Notes: generated by a model from the sequence alone, not told the origin. A DNA stretch of 64,000 nucleotides from Clostridium sp. CF012 (GCF_018861755.1 NZ_JAHLEF010000012.1:59571-123570), one strand, 5' to 3'. Shown: positions 33,739-42,870, counted from the first letter of the stretch. A program made the numbers and translations.

Positions 33739-34560
33739 TTAAAAATTATCCTTTTCTTCTGCAAAAACTTGTTGAAGTATTTTAGCTAAATGTGTAAATT
33801 CCTTTATGTTATGAAGTAACAAGCTCTTTGGTCCAATTTCTGGCATTCTTATTCCATCTGGAAGTGCCTTTACAGCTTTACCATTGACTACCGTCCATCC
33901 CATCCAAAAACGAGATCTTAGTTCAACTCCACCTTCAACTTCTCTTAAAAAATGTGTCATTATTGTTGGTGGTGCTGCAAAGGGAGGTTGTCCCTCACCA
34001 TACCCTTTAGCACATACAATGGTGCTACAAGCTTCTGTGCCTATCTTACTCACATCAAAACCTAAATCTCCTGGATATTTAAAATTAATAAACAAGCCAT
34101 CTGGCCCCATACCTGTATTTTCAAGTACATGGTGTGTTGTATTCCAATAACGTTCTTTGTATGTTAAATCTTTGTCCATAGTATGCTCTCTTTGCATAGT
34201 CTCAGCTTTATAATGATCCTCTGGGTCCCAAATTGTATATCTAAAATTATCAAGACCATGCCACGCAAACCACCAATCGAACATTTCTGTAGTTACTCCT
34301 GGCATTTGAGTTAGATTAGCTAAAAAACCTGTTCCATCCTCCATTATGCAATATCCAACTTCAGTATCTAAATATCCTGGTTTAAACAAATCATTTTTAT
34401 CATGAATTTCTAAAGCCTTGGACGGATCTATAGCGCCTCTTAGTACCAGGTCATACTTTTCTTTTGGAGCTGGCGTCATCTCAAGGTTATAATACTTATA
34501 ATAGCTTTTTAACTTGTCTTGCTCCGTAGCAGGTACCCTTATTGATGTTGTTTGTCCCAT
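33739..34560 (-). CDS. Phloretin hydrolase/PhlG-family C-C hydrolase 2
   Basis: A 273-residue protein with the full PhlG/phloretin hydrolase pattern: MPGVTTEMFDWWFAWHGLDNF, IWDPEDHYKAE (ligand His116), HHVLENTGMGPDG (acidic ligand), ELRSRFWMGW and LLLHNIKEFTHLAKIL (His250, Glu254, the His-x3-Glu pair). Its length matches my recollection of the Eubacterium ramulus phloretin hydrolase. It would split dihydrochalcones such as phloretin into phloroglucinol and a phenylpropionate. It opens a sigma-54-controlled operon with ferredoxin, flavoprotein and ene-reductase 2. AAGGAAGG precedes ATG 34560. Confidence 0.85.
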   Translation of the reverse strand: MGQTTSIRVPATEQDKLKSYYKYYNLEMTPAPKEKYDLVLRGAIDPSKALEIHDKNDLFKPGYLDTEVGYCIMEDGTGFLANLTQMPGVTTEMFDWWFAWHGLDNFRYTIWDPEDHYKAETMQREHTMDKDLTYKERYWNTTHHVLENTGMGPDGLFINFKYPGDLGFDVSKIGTEACSTIVCAKGYGEGQPPFAAPPTIMTHFLREVEGGVELRSRFWMGWTVVNGKAVKALPDGIRMPEIGPKSLLLHNIKEFTHLAKILQQVFAEEKDNF

Positions 34561-34653
34561 TATTACACCTTCCTTATTTTCCTAAATATATTTCATTGCA
34601 TCTAACTCTAAGAAAAGCATAATCAAAGGATTAGATGCCACTAAAACATATAT

Positions 34654-34669
34654 AGCAATTCACATGCCA
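34654..34669 (-). promoter_or_regulatory. Sigma-54 promoter of the hydrolase 2 operon
   Basis: On the minus strand this reads TGGCATGTGAATTGCT, near-perfect for -24/-12 elements, about 95 bases upstream of the hydrolase start. In the gene-free stretch 34561-35067 I see this promoter, a possible leader hairpin (GCATCTAA 34598 with TTAGATGC 34631), the 34845 palindrome and the activator's terminator. Confidence 0.85.
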
Positions 34670-34844
34670 TTTCTTTAAGTTCACCCACTTATTGTAATAT
34701 TAATTAAACCTTTACATAAATATCGACTTTCATTGTAGTGTTTTTAACAAACTCATCTCTTAGCACTTTTATAAAGTTGAAGATATGCTAGTTAAATTAA
34801 ACCCATAAAAAACTAAATTAAACAAAATTGTTTCATACTTTTAA

Positions 34845-34866
34845 GTAGTAGATTTATATCTACTAC
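34845..34866. promoter_or_regulatory. Candidate enhancer palindrome of the hydrolase 2 operon
   Basis: GTAGTAGAT-TTAT-ATCTACTAC, a perfect 9-4-9 palindrome about 190 bases upstream of the -24 element. No T run follows, so it is not a terminator. The likely binder is the activator encoded next to it at 35.1-36.6 kb. Confidence 0.5.
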
Positions 34867-34926
34867 ACAGGGGAGTGGAATATGAAGTTAAATTTATTGA
34901 TAAATGGCATTTTTTTTGTTATAAAT

Positions 34927-34969
34927 AAAAAATCACCAATAAACCCTTATGGTTCATTAGTGATTTTTA
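34927..34969 (-). terminator. Terminator of activator gene 35068-36579
   Basis: AAAAATCAC (34928-34936) with GTGATTTTT (34960-34968) and further partial pairing inside; T-rich on the minus strand. Confidence 0.65.
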
Positions 34970-35067
34970 TTTTTTTGAAAGTTATTTCAAAATTTCACCT
35001 CATAAAAAACTTATTTACGTTTTTAAAATTATTGAAACATTTTTATTTATACCAATACAGAACTGCA

Positions 35068-36579
35068 TTACCACTCTTTAATACCCAATGCTTTAGCTTT
35101 TCTTAAAACCGTAGTTTGAGTTATCCCAAGCACTTTTGCTGCTTTATGTGAACTTTTATATTTTTTTAGTGCCTTCTCAATGATATTTTTTTCTACTATA
35201 TTTACTGCATCTTTTAACGTAATATTTTCATTCTCAATTGCATCATATGGAAACTTATCTGTGCCAAGTATAGTAACAACATCACTTCTAGTAATGATAG
35301 CTTCATCTCTAATAATCACTAATCGCTCTACTGTATTTTCTAGTTCGCGGATATTGCCTGGCCACGTATAATACTCTAATGCATCTATTGCAGTAATTTC
35401 AAATTCTTTATTTTTATTATACTTTTCTGTAAATTTCTCCAGAAACTTATATGCAAGCATAGCAATGTCTGCTTTTCTTTCACGAAGTGGTGGAATTTCA
35501 ATAGGTATTACATTTAATCTATAATATAAATCTTCTCTAAACGTTCCATTTTTAATTTGCTCCTCAGTATTTTGATTGGTTGAAGCTATAATTCTTATAT
35601 CAAGGCTAATAGACCTTGTTCCACCAATTCTTGTAATCTCCCTTTCTTGAAGCACTCGCAAAAGCTTTGATTGCAGTTTTACTGGCATTTCTCCTATTTC
35701 GTCCAGCAGCAGAGTTCCACTATTCGCCATCTCAAAATACCCTAACTTATCTTTTGCAAGAGCCCCTGTGAACGCACCTTTTTCATATCCAAACATTTCT
35801 GATTCAAGTAGGTTTTCTGGAATCGCCGCACAATTGACTTTTATATATGGTCCTTTACTTCTATTACTTTTTTTATAGAGTTCCCTTGCAACAACTTCTT
35901 TTCCAACTCCGGTTTCTCCAGTAATGAGAACAGTTGCATCTGTTTTTGCTACTTGCCTAATTAACTCTCGCATTTTTTCTGTAGACAAATCTTTTCCTAT
36001 TAAGTCACTTTCTAATTGATTATTTCGAAGGTATAGTAACTCGTCAAGATACTCACTGCTTTTTGTCTCTAAGTCTTCTAGCTTTTTCTTTAACTTAATT
36101 ATCTCTGTTATTTCTCTCAAAACTACCAATGCATGACTTACAACTCCTTCATTGTCAAAATAGGGCTTGCCTATAAAAAGAACCTTTTTCTTTTTCCCTT
36201 TTACATTAATAGTTCCCATTACAGAAACTTCTTTCTTTTGTTCTAATACCATACTACATACTGCAATAGGTTTTTCAGTTATACAAGACTCTTTATTATT
36301 TGCAGTAGGCCTCATTACCACTTCATTTAAAGTTTCAACCCTCAGTACCACATATTCCCCAGTTACATATTTTTCATCCAAAACCCTTTGCATGTGCTTT
36401 TCAACTACTTCCCACCCTTCAATGCCTGTTATCTTTGAATATCCCTTATTAACAGAAATAACAAAGCCATTCTTATCTGATAAATATATACCATCGGATA
36501 CAAGGTCTGCTACTTCAAAGACCTCTAATATTCGTTGCATTAAAATTGTATTTTCTTCCATAGAACATTTATTATTCAT
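35068..36579 (-). CDS. Sigma-54-dependent PAS/AAA+/TyrR-type activator 2
   Basis: A 503-residue paralogue of the 15.5 kb activator. It has PAS (VADLVSDGIYLSDKNGFVISVNKGYSKITG), linker helices (KLKKKLEDLETKSSEYLDEL), Walker A GETGVGKE, GAFTGA, SGTLLLDEIGEM, and the C-terminal helix-turn-helix KSSHKAAKVLGITQTTVLRKAKALGI. It is placed directly upstream of, and codirectional with, the hydrolase 2 operon, which has a sigma-54 promoter. The PAS domain probably senses a phenolic ligand. AGGGGAGG precedes ATG 36579. Confidence 0.9.
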   Translation of the reverse strand: MNNKCSMEENTILMQRILEVFEVADLVSDGIYLSDKNGFVISVNKGYSKITGIEGWEVVEKHMQRVLDEKYVTGEYVVLRVETLNEVVMRPTANNKESCITEKPIAVCSMVLEQKKEVSVMGTINVKGKKKKVLFIGKPYFDNEGVVSHALVVLREITEIIKLKKKLEDLETKSSEYLDELLYLRNNQLESDLIGKDLSTEKMRELIRQVAKTDATVLITGETGVGKEVVARELYKKSNRSKGPYIKVNCAAIPENLLESEMFGYEKGAFTGALAKDKLGYFEMANSGTLLLDEIGEMPVKLQSKLLRVLQEREITRIGGTRSISLDIRIIASTNQNTEEQIKNGTFREDLYYRLNVIPIEIPPLRERKADIAMLAYKFLEKFTEKYNKNKEFEITAIDALEYYTWPGNIRELENTVERLVIIRDEAIITRSDVVTILGTDKFPYDAIENENITLKDAVNIVEKNIIEKALKKYKSSHKAAKVLGITQTTVLRKAKALGIKEW

Positions 36580-36692
36580 ATTTAAATCCTCCCCTTATGG
36601 CAAACACAAATAATGTCTTTTCACTTCTTTGTACGTATTATATCACAGAATATAGGTAAATTATTGCACATGTTTTGGTCAAAAAAATTAAA

Positions 36693-36725
36693 AAAGACCA
36701 ATAAATTTTAATACTATCGGTCTTT
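36693..36725 (-). terminator. Terminator of the MCP-like gene
   Basis: AAAGACC and GGTCTTT with additional ATA/TAT pairing; a T-rich tail follows on the minus strand. Confidence 0.6.
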
Positions 36726-36738
36726 GATAAAAATACAA

Positions 36739-37560
36739 TTAACCCATTTTTGCTAAACTGTGTAGTGACTGAGCACTCATAACTATCTCTTCTAATGCAT
36801 CTGTAACTTCTTTAATTGCAAGTTTTTGACCTTCTGCAACATCCTGAACCTGCTGCACAGCTTTTATAGTTTCTCTAATAGAATTATTCATCTCTACTAA
36901 AGTTTTAGAAACCTCTTTAGAGGAATCACCACTTGATTGGGCTAATTTTTTCATTTCACCTGCCACTACCGCAAACCCTTTCCCATACTGCTCTGCTCTT
37001 GCTGCTTCAATGGATGCATTAAGCCCTAATAATCTTGTTTGAGATGCCATTCCTTGAATTAGTTTAAGAATTTCATGACTCTCAGAAATTTGCTTTTCTG
37101 TTTTTTTTACAATCTCCACCACGTTGCCTATCTGAGTAAATATTTTTTCAGAATCCATATGAATTTCTTCAATCTTTGCATTTATTTGCTGTAGCGAAGC
37201 AAATAAGGTTTCAGAGGATTCCTCTACCTCTAATTGTTTTTGCAAACTCTTTGACAACCCAATAGCACCAATAACAATTCCATTTTCATCTTTAATTGGA
37301 TAAGTAATAGCCTTAAAAGGAACTCCATATATTTCCTTTGGTGTTATTGAAATATATCCTTTACCATCCTTAATTGTATTATACAGCGGTTCTTTTGATG
37401 ATAACTTACTCCCTATTTTAGTATTTAAATCGATGGTGTCCCCTGGGTGATATGCCAAAAATGTAGTAGTATCTGTTACTACCACACCTATATCCTCCTG
37501 TAATATGTCCTTTAAGACAGACATCACTTTCAAAAAAGATTGAAGCTCCTTATTCTCCAC
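36739..37560 (-). CDS. Soluble methyl-accepting chemotaxis-type protein
   Basis: A 273-residue protein without membrane segments. The N-terminal 120 residues form a sensor of PAS/cache-like character (IGVVVTDTTTFLAYHPGDTIDLNTK, YGVPFKAITYPIKDENGIVIGAIGLSKSL). The C-terminal part is a short MCP signalling hairpin with the conserved tip GMASQTRLLGLNASIEAARAEQYGKGFAVVA. It would signal to CheA/CheW from the cytoplasm. The start is GTG 37560 after GGGAGGGG. It follows the TauE-type pseudogene by 17 bases, so it was probably made in the same transcript. A chemotactic response to an island substrate is possible. Confidence 0.85.
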   Translation of the reverse strand: MENKELQSFLKVMSVLKDILQEDIGVVVTDTTTFLAYHPGDTIDLNTKIGSKLSSKEPLYNTIKDGKGYISITPKEIYGVPFKAITYPIKDENGIVIGAIGLSKSLQKQLEVEESSETLFASLQQINAKIEEIHMDSEKIFTQIGNVVEIVKKTEKQISESHEILKLIQGMASQTRLLGLNASIEAARAEQYGKGFAVVAGEMKKLAQSSGDSSKEVSKTLVEMNNSIRETIKAVQQVQDVAEGQKLAIKEVTDALEEIVMSAQSLHSLAKMG

Positions 37561-37577
37561 GTTTTCCCCTCCCAAAT

Positions 37578-38300
37578 TTATATCAATAGCCTTATTTCGG
37601 CTATAGCTGTCATACCTATAATAATGTAACGAAAACTTTTTTCATTTATTTTTTTAATCATAATCATTCCTAAAAATGCTCCTATAGCGATTGATGGCAC
37701 CATATCAACACTAAGCAAAATCGATTTAAAAGAAATATTATGCCAAAATAAAATTTGCAATGGAACTTTGGATAAATTGATTAGAAAGAAAAACCAAGCT
37801 GTTGTGCCCATAAAATCAATTTTCTTGAAATTCATAGTTAACAAATAAACACTAAATATAGGGCCTGCAGCATTTCCAATCATGGATGTAAATCCAGTAA
37901 TAATACCTGCTAGAGCATAAAACCATCTATTTTTAGGAATTTTAAGACTTTCACCTTTTTTTCAGTGTAAATTAAAGTAAATAGACAAAGTAAAACTGAA
38001 ATAGATATAACCATTTTAAATTGTTTATCATTAATGTAATTTCCAACTATAACACCTAAGATGAGTCCTATGAAGGTCCAAGGCAAAAGTTTTTTTATTG
38101 TCCCTCCAATTTGCATGTCGATTATAGTAGTATAGTGCAAAAACATCCCCTATTAATAATAGTGGGAGAATAACTCCAGTAGATTCTTTTCCTCCAAATA
38201 CGCTAGCAATGATTGGTATAACAGGCATCATAAACCCACTAATTCCAGTCTTTGAAAACCCAACCAAAAATCCGAAGTTATTACCCATGCCCATTGCCAT
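37578..38300 (-). pseudogene. TauE/SafE-family permease, two frameshifts
   Basis: Three pieces in two frames together give a 240-residue TSUP permease: FLVGFSKTGISGFMMPVIPI...YYYNRHANW, then TIKKLLPWTFIGLILGVIVG, then ALAGIITGFTSMIGNAAGP and the C-terminal helices. The frame first breaks near 38110 (one extra base in AGGGA) and is restored near 37950, where a GAAAAAAAGG tract lacks one A (eight A would read EKKGESLKIPKNRWFYALAG). Both breaks are single-base and compensating, so sequencing error is a real alternative. The family exports or imports sulfonates and organic acids. Confidence 0.75.
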
Positions 38301-38365
38301 GTTGATATAGCTACTGAGTTCAAAAATCCTCTTTGATACTTTATTAACAATGGAATATATAAAAT

Positions 38366-38418
38366 ATGGCTTGTCTATGACGGTTTTGTTAGTTTTTCCG
38401 TTGTCGTAGACAAGCCAA
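38366..38418 (-). terminator. Terminator of the phloroglucinol reductase operon
   Basis: ATGGCTTGTCTATGAC pairs with GTCGTAGACAAGCC around a 20-base loop; it follows the cyclase stop. Confidence 0.7.
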
Positions 38419-38496
38419 GATTAAATGTTATTTAGACCTTTTTTTAATTAAATCATTATCTGCCATGCTGCAATATTAACCACTTGTTAAATGTAG

Positions 38497-39432
38497 TTAA
38501 AACCCACCGTAAGTGTAAGTTCTTTCAGGAACATCATTCAAATCATCTTCATCTATTTCCGCAACGCAGCGAACCATGGAGCCATCACCCATGTACCATC
38601 TGATTGGTAAGCATAAAAATCTGAAGCGTTTTCCAGATACTTTGTCTAAATTTCCACCAAGATTTTCAACACCAACGATACCATGTCCTAACAATTGTTT
38701 ATGACAAGGTTCCCATGTTCCCCAGCATCCGATTGCTTCTAAATCGCCAAATTTAGCATCATATGCTTCTTTACCATGAATCCTAATGTATTCATCTTTA
38801 TCAAATTCAGCATATGCTTCTTCGCCAAACTTCTCTTTATATTCTTCTGTAATTGGTTTTCCTGAAGCACCGAGTAAGTTCAAACGAGTAGCACCGTTAT
38901 TACCCATAGCTGTATGTAGAGGGTGGTCAAGAGCCTGCATATCCATAGCTACACATTTAACTTTGTGTTTTACAAACCATTTTCCTGCCTCAACGCCCGT
39001 ACCGCATGAGTAATGATAGTAGTCTTTTGAATCATCAAATTTACGATGCATTCCTGTATTTAAGCAAACAACCATTCCTTCTAATTCTTCTGGTTTGATA
39101 TTTGCGCGAATGCAAGCATCTTCAAGATGTTCTGGTGCAATTAATCCCCAACGTTCAATTATAATTTCTAGGCAAACTGCATCACCCATGTATGCATCAA
39201 CTGGCATTTCATGAGTATAACGAGCTCTCTTGCCATCAAATTCAATTTCCATAACGTGACGTGGCGCGTCACAATGTGTACCAGTGTGCTGAACACAATC
39301 GATTCTCTGTGTAAGAACACCACCTTTTGCCAAGGTATGCATAGAATCTACTATTGGCTTTGCAAAATAAGGCCAGCGTGGTATGTCAGCGCTGAACGGA
39401 TGAGTTAAATCTACAAATATTTTCTTTCCCAT
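38497..39432 (-). CDS. Dihydrophloroglucinol cyclohydrolase (cyclase family)
   Basis: A 311-residue protein of the cyclase/kynurenine formamidase family. The metal motif HTGTHCDAPRHV (HxGTHxDxPxH) is intact, and VCLNTGMH, DMQALDHPLHT and WGTWEPCHKQLLGHGIVGVENL follow. In Clostridium scatologenes a family member hydrolyses dihydrophloroglucinol to 3-hydroxy-5-oxohexanoate. Here it lies in one operon after the phloroglucinol reductase-like gene, so that reaction is the best call. A small hairpin (CTAAGAA 39541 with TTCTTAG 39570) lies in the 196-base gap to the preceding gene and may adjust expression. AGGAGG precedes the ATG. Confidence 0.8.
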   Translation of the reverse strand: MGKKIFVDLTHPFSADIPRWPYFAKPIVDSMHTLAKGGVLTQRIDCVQHTGTHCDAPRHVMEIEFDGKRARYTHEMPVDAYMGDAVCLEIIIERWGLIAPEHLEDACIRANIKPEELEGMVVCLNTGMHRKFDDSKDYYHYSCGTGVEAGKWFVKHKVKCVAMDMQALDHPLHTAMGNNGATRLNLLGASGKPITEEYKEKFGEEAYAEFDKDEYIRIHGKEAYDAKFGDLEAIGCWGTWEPCHKQLLGHGIVGVENLGGNLDKVSGKRFRFLCLPIRWYMGDGSMVRCVAEIDEDDLNDVPERTYTYGGF

Positions 39433-39628
39433 TTATTATTCCTCCTAAGCTTTATATAGCTATATATTTCAACATTTTATATTAACAACATTTTTAAGGA
39501 CTTTAATTCTCCCGTCTTCTGTAAGTGGCAATTGTTCGATCTAAGAATGTTACTTTTGTGACAGTGCAGTTCTTAGGTTTACTAGAATTGCTTTGGTGTG
39601 AGTCCAAGTATTACAAATTGTCTATGAC

Positions 39629-40417
39629 TTAATTAGCCCAATATCCACCCTCAGTAGCAACATTAGCACCTGTCATAAAATCACTAGCACTTGAAGCAAG
39701 GAAGATGCATGGTCCTATAAAGTCATTTGGTTCACCAAGGCGACCAACTGGTAGACGTTTTAAAAAATTATTGTAAATAGCACTTTCTGGATCAAACATC
39801 CATTCAGTTAAATCTGAACGGAATACTGTTGGGTTAATTGTGTTAACATTAATCTTGTATTTGGCAGTCCATTCACATGCAAGACTCTGAGCCATAAGAT
39901 CGATACCAGCTTTCGCAGTACAGTAACCTGTGTAATTAGCCATACCCATTTTTGAACGAGCAGAAGATACCATAATAACTTTTCCGCCTTTTCCCTGAGC
40001 AATCATCTGTTTTCCAACATATTTACAGTAAAGCCATGTACCTTGAACATCAGAATCCATAATTTTTTTCCATTCACTTAATTCTTGTTGTATAATTGGC
40101 TGTGGATGATTGTATCCAGCTGCTGTTACTAATACATTGATTTCTCCAAATTTCGTAGTTGCATCTTTAACAACCTTTATTACATCTGCTTCTACTGCTG
40201 GATCTCCTGTTGAGTAACCACATTCAATTCCTTTTGCTGTAAGTTCAGTACAAACTGCACTACACTTTTCCTCGCTTCGTCCAGTGACAAAAACCTTCAT
40301 ACCTGCAAATCCATATCCAAAAGAAAGTGCTAATCCCAGTGCTCCAGTAGCGCCTGTTATAAGTACAACTTTTCCTTCAACATCAAACAGATTTTTTACA
40401 AATTGCTTTTCAACCAT
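39629..40417 (-). CDS. Phloroglucinol reductase (short-chain dehydrogenase)
   Basis: A 262-residue SDR. It has the cofactor loop LITGATGALGLALSFGYGFA, TGRSEEK (an Arg suggesting NADPH), the active-site YCTAK with an upstream Ser (MVSSARSKMG), and NTINPTVFRSDLTEWM. It is placed between a cupin and the cyclase in a sigma-54 operon that matches the known clostridial phloroglucinol pathway, whose first enzyme is an NADPH-dependent SDR that reduces phloroglucinol to dihydrophloroglucinol. GGGGGAG precedes ATG 40417. The SDR call is certain; the substrate follows from context. Confidence 0.8.
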   Translation of the reverse strand: MVEKQFVKNLFDVEGKVVLITGATGALGLALSFGYGFAGMKVFVTGRSEEKCSAVCTELTAKGIECGYSTGDPAVEADVIKVVKDATTKFGEINVLVTAAGYNHPQPIIQQELSEWKKIMDSDVQGTWLYCKYVGKQMIAQGKGGKVIMVSSARSKMGMANYTGYCTAKAGIDLMAQSLACEWTAKYKINVNTINPTVFRSDLTEWMFDPESAIYNNFLKRLPVGRLGEPNDFIGPCIFLASSASDFMTGANVATEGGYWAN

Positions 40418-40458
40418 TTTATCTCCCCCTTAATATTTAGGTTTTTATATATATTTTA

Positions 40459-40797
40459 TTAATAATTTATGACTACTAAAACTGTAGCTACTTGATTTGT
40501 CTCATTAATCATTTCTCTACCTTCATTTGGTCCTATAAATATAGAATCATTCTTTTTAAGCAGGAATGTTTCAGTTTTTGACTTTATAGTTATTTCTCCA
40601 TCTAGTACATAGTATATTTTTTCAGTTGGAGAATCTTCATAAGCATACTCAGCACCGCCACCTGGTAAGAAGTATGACATTCCCATCCAAAATTTTGTTG
40701 CACCTGTTTCCTCTGTTCCATGCAATTTCATTGATTTCATGTCAAAGTGCTTCGGTGCAAGATATGCAGCTACCTCATTTAATTGAACTTTTTTCAT
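40459..40797 (-). CDS. Cupin-domain protein
   Basis: A 112-residue single cupin: YFLPGGGAEYAYEDSPTEKIYYVLDGEITIK (motif 1) and KKNDSIFIGPNEGREMIN (motif 2). The usual metal His residues of motif 1 are mostly replaced (AEYAYED) and motif 2 lacks its His, so metal binding is doubtful. As first gene of the phloroglucinol reductase operon it may bind a pathway compound or aid tautomerisation; its role is unknown. ATG 40797 lies eight bases after GGAGG. Confidence 0.75.
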   Translation of the reverse strand: MKKVQLNEVAAYLAPKHFDMKSMKLHGTEETGATKFWMGMSYFLPGGGAEYAYEDSPTEKIYYVLDGEITIKSKTETFLLKKNDSIFIGPNEGREMINETNQVATVLVVINY

Positions 40798-40965
40798 TTT
40801 CATTGCCTCCAGCTATTTTTATTTTAAATACGGGCTAGTTTAAATGGATTTCACTTTATTTTTCTTATAATTTTTTGTGAAATATATCCACTATATCGTT
40901 TTCAAGTTAATATTTATTCTAGATGTAATAAACTCATATTCTCATACATCTTCACTTAACTTTAT

Positions 40966-40981
40966 AGCAATACTCGTGCCA
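40966..40981 (-). promoter_or_regulatory. Sigma-54 promoter of the phloroglucinol reductase operon
   Basis: On the minus strand this reads TGGCACGAGTATTGCT, an exact match to TGGCACG-N4-TTGCT. The leader to the cupin start is about 155 bases. With the enhancer sites and the activator's terminator it explains the gene-free stretch 40798-41325; the small open frames there are chance. Confidence 0.92.
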
Positions 40982-41101
40982 ACCTATAAAAACAGAACTT
41001 TTATTTTGTATAGAGAATGTCCAAACTTTGAAAATGCCTATAAAATTTATTGTTTAATCTATAACATTACTTACTTTCATTTTTAGTGTGAAAACTCTTT
41101 T

Positions 41102-41206
41102 AATACAAATTTGTATTGATTTTTCTTTTCATAATGGTGATTCCTATAGTATTGCTATACTTGCGCAGTAATACAGAAATGTATTACACGGATACATTTT
41201 TGTATT
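41102..41206. promoter_or_regulatory. Three enhancer sites AATACA-N4-TGTATT
   Basis: Sites at 41102-41117 (AATACA-AATT-TGTATT), 41170-41185 (AATACA-GAAA-TGTATT) and 41191-41206 (GATACA-TTTT-TGTATT). The last two are 21 bases apart centre to centre, which puts them on one face of the helix. They lie 130-230 bases upstream of the -24 element, the normal range for sigma-54 activators. Related sites occur upstream of the CoA-transferase operon. Confidence 0.75.
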
Positions 41207-41250
41207 GGTTAGTTTTAGCCCTGCTTACCTACTCTTTCCAACAAAAAACA

Positions 41251-41280
41251 AAAAAAGCCATTAAAATTAATGGCTTTTTT
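41251..41280. terminator. Terminator of activator gene 41326-42870
   Basis: AAAAAAGCCATTAA and TTAATGGCTTTTTT form a perfect 14-pair stem; A and T runs on both sides allow use in both directions. Confidence 0.8.
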
Positions 41281-41325
41281 TTGAATTCAATTCTATTTTT
41301 CCATGCAACCATATTTACAACAATT

Positions 41326-42870
41326 TTATATATTATTTAATGTTACTCCTAAGGCCTTTGCTTTTCTGAAAACTGTAGGTTGAGTAACCCCTAGCACCTT
41401 CGCCGCTTTGTATGTACTGCCATAATTTTTTAAGGCAAGTTCTATCATTTCTTTTTCTAGAACATCCACTGCTTCTCTTAAGGTTAAAGTATGATCGGTG
41501 AAATGTACTGCCATTTTATTTTTACCAATTATATTTGTTATATTTGTATAGGTTATGTGACTCTCATCATCAACAACTAGCAATCTTTCAATAACATTCT
41601 GCAATTCTCTAACATTTCCTGGCCAATCATATTGTTCAAATGCACTTATTGCCATGCTATCAAAACTTTTTTCTTTACCATATTTAAGATTGAATTTTTC
41701 CAAAAATGTATATGACAAAATAGAAATATCATCTTTTCGCTCTCTAAGGGGTGGAATTTTTATTGGTACAACATTTAGACGATAAAACAGATCTTCCCTA
41801 AATTTGCCTGTTTTTATTAATTCACTTAAAATCTGATTTGTAGAGGCAATCACTCTTACATCTAGCTTTATACTTTTTACTCCCCCTACCCTCATCACTT
41901 CCTTTTCTTGAAGGACTCTCAGTAGCTTCGATTGTAGTGTTAACGGCATCTCGCCAATTTCATCTAAAAGAATGGTGCCGCCATTTGCCAGTTCGAACAT
42001 ACCTAGCTTTTCTTTATTTTGTGCCCCAGTAAAGGCTCCTTTTTCATATCCAAATAATTCAGATTCAATTAGGGAATCTGGTATAGCCGCGCAATTTACC
42101 TTTATATAGGGTTTGTTTTTTCTATTGCTTCTATCATGAATTTCTTTTGAAACCACTTCTTTTCCACAGCCTGTTTCACCGGTTATTAAAATCGTGGCCT
42201 CTGTCTTTGCAACATAGCTTACCAATTCTTTTAACTGCTTCATCTTTATACTCTCTCCGATGAGATTAACACGGGATCTTTGTTTGTTTCTTAAATAGTT
42301 TAACTCATTTAAATATTTTTCACTCTTTTTCTCTATACACTCTAATTTATCTTTTAATTTTAGTAATTCTGTTAAATCTCTCATCACTGTTAACACTTGT
42401 GTCACTTCTCCACATTCATTTAAAAAAGGATTTCCAGTTATTAATACTTTTTTATTATTCTTAGTAATTGTAGATAGAGATGATATCTTCTTTTTTTGCT
42501 CAATAACCATTAGTGATACTGCACTATTAAAACATTCATTGTCTAATAATTCCTGAATATTTTTCCCTAATATTTCTTTTTCTTTTATTCCAGTTATATC
42601 TGTATATCCTTTATTTATTGCCATTACAATTCCATTACTATCAACCAAACATATTCCATCGGATACCGCATCCCCTATGGTAAATGCATCTATTCTTAGC
42701 TCTTTATACTGATTAAGTTTTATTAACTCCTGTTCTTGCCTTGCAATAATATTTTTATACGCATTTAATATTTTGAAAGTCATAGGGTCTACTTCTATCT
42801 CTTTTATGTTTTTTAGTTCCTGAAGTTCTTGCTTAATTATATTGTTTATTTCATAAAATTTTTTATCCAT
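41326..42870 (-). CDS. Sigma-54-dependent PAS/AAA+/TyrR-type activator 3
   Basis: A 514-residue paralogue of the activators at 15.5 and 35.1 kb, with an extra N-terminal helical stretch (NNIIKQELQELKNIKEIEVDP). PAS (IGDAVSDGICLVDSNGIVMAINKGYTDITG), Walker A GETGCGKE, GAFTGA, GGTILLDEIGEM and the C-terminal helix YGSTYKAAKVLGVTQPTVF are intact. The gene ends next to three palindromic sites in front of the phloroglucinol reductase operon, so it is the likely activator of that operon and, by shared sites, of the CoA-transferase/lyase operon. Phloroglucinol is a plausible ligand. GGGGGTAG precedes the ATG. Confidence 0.9.
   Translation of the reverse strand: MDKKFYEINNIIKQELQELKNIKEIEVDPMTFKILNAYKNIIARQEQELIKLNQYKELRIDAFTIGDAVSDGICLVDSNGIVMAINKGYTDITGIKEKEILGKNIQELLDNECFNSAVSLMVIEQKKKISSLSTITKNNKKVLITGNPFLNECGEVTQVLTVMRDLTELLKLKDKLECIEKKSEKYLNELNYLRNKQRSRVNLIGESIKMKQLKELVSYVAKTEATILITGETGCGKEVVSKEIHDRSNRKNKPYIKVNCAAIPDSLIESELFGYEKGAFTGAQNKEKLGMFELANGGTILLDEIGEMPLTLQSKLLRVLQEKEVMRVGGVKSIKLDVRVIASTNQILSELIKTGKFREDLFYRLNVVPIKIPPLRERKDDISILSYTFLEKFNLKYGKEKSFDSMAISAFEQYDWPGNVRELQNVIERLLVVDDESHITYTNITNIIGKNKMAVHFTDHTLTLREAVDVLEKEMIELALKNYGSTYKAAKVLGVTQPTVFRKAKALGVTLNNI

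Noticed and set aside
34882..35106. A 74-codon plus-strand frame
   Set aside because: It crosses the activator gene's terminator and 3' end; it is a chance frame, although GGGGAG precedes its ATG.
40877..41340. Two small plus-strand open frames
   Set aside because: They overlap the sigma-54 promoter, three activator palindromes and a terminator, have no ribosome sites and show AT-rich random composition.
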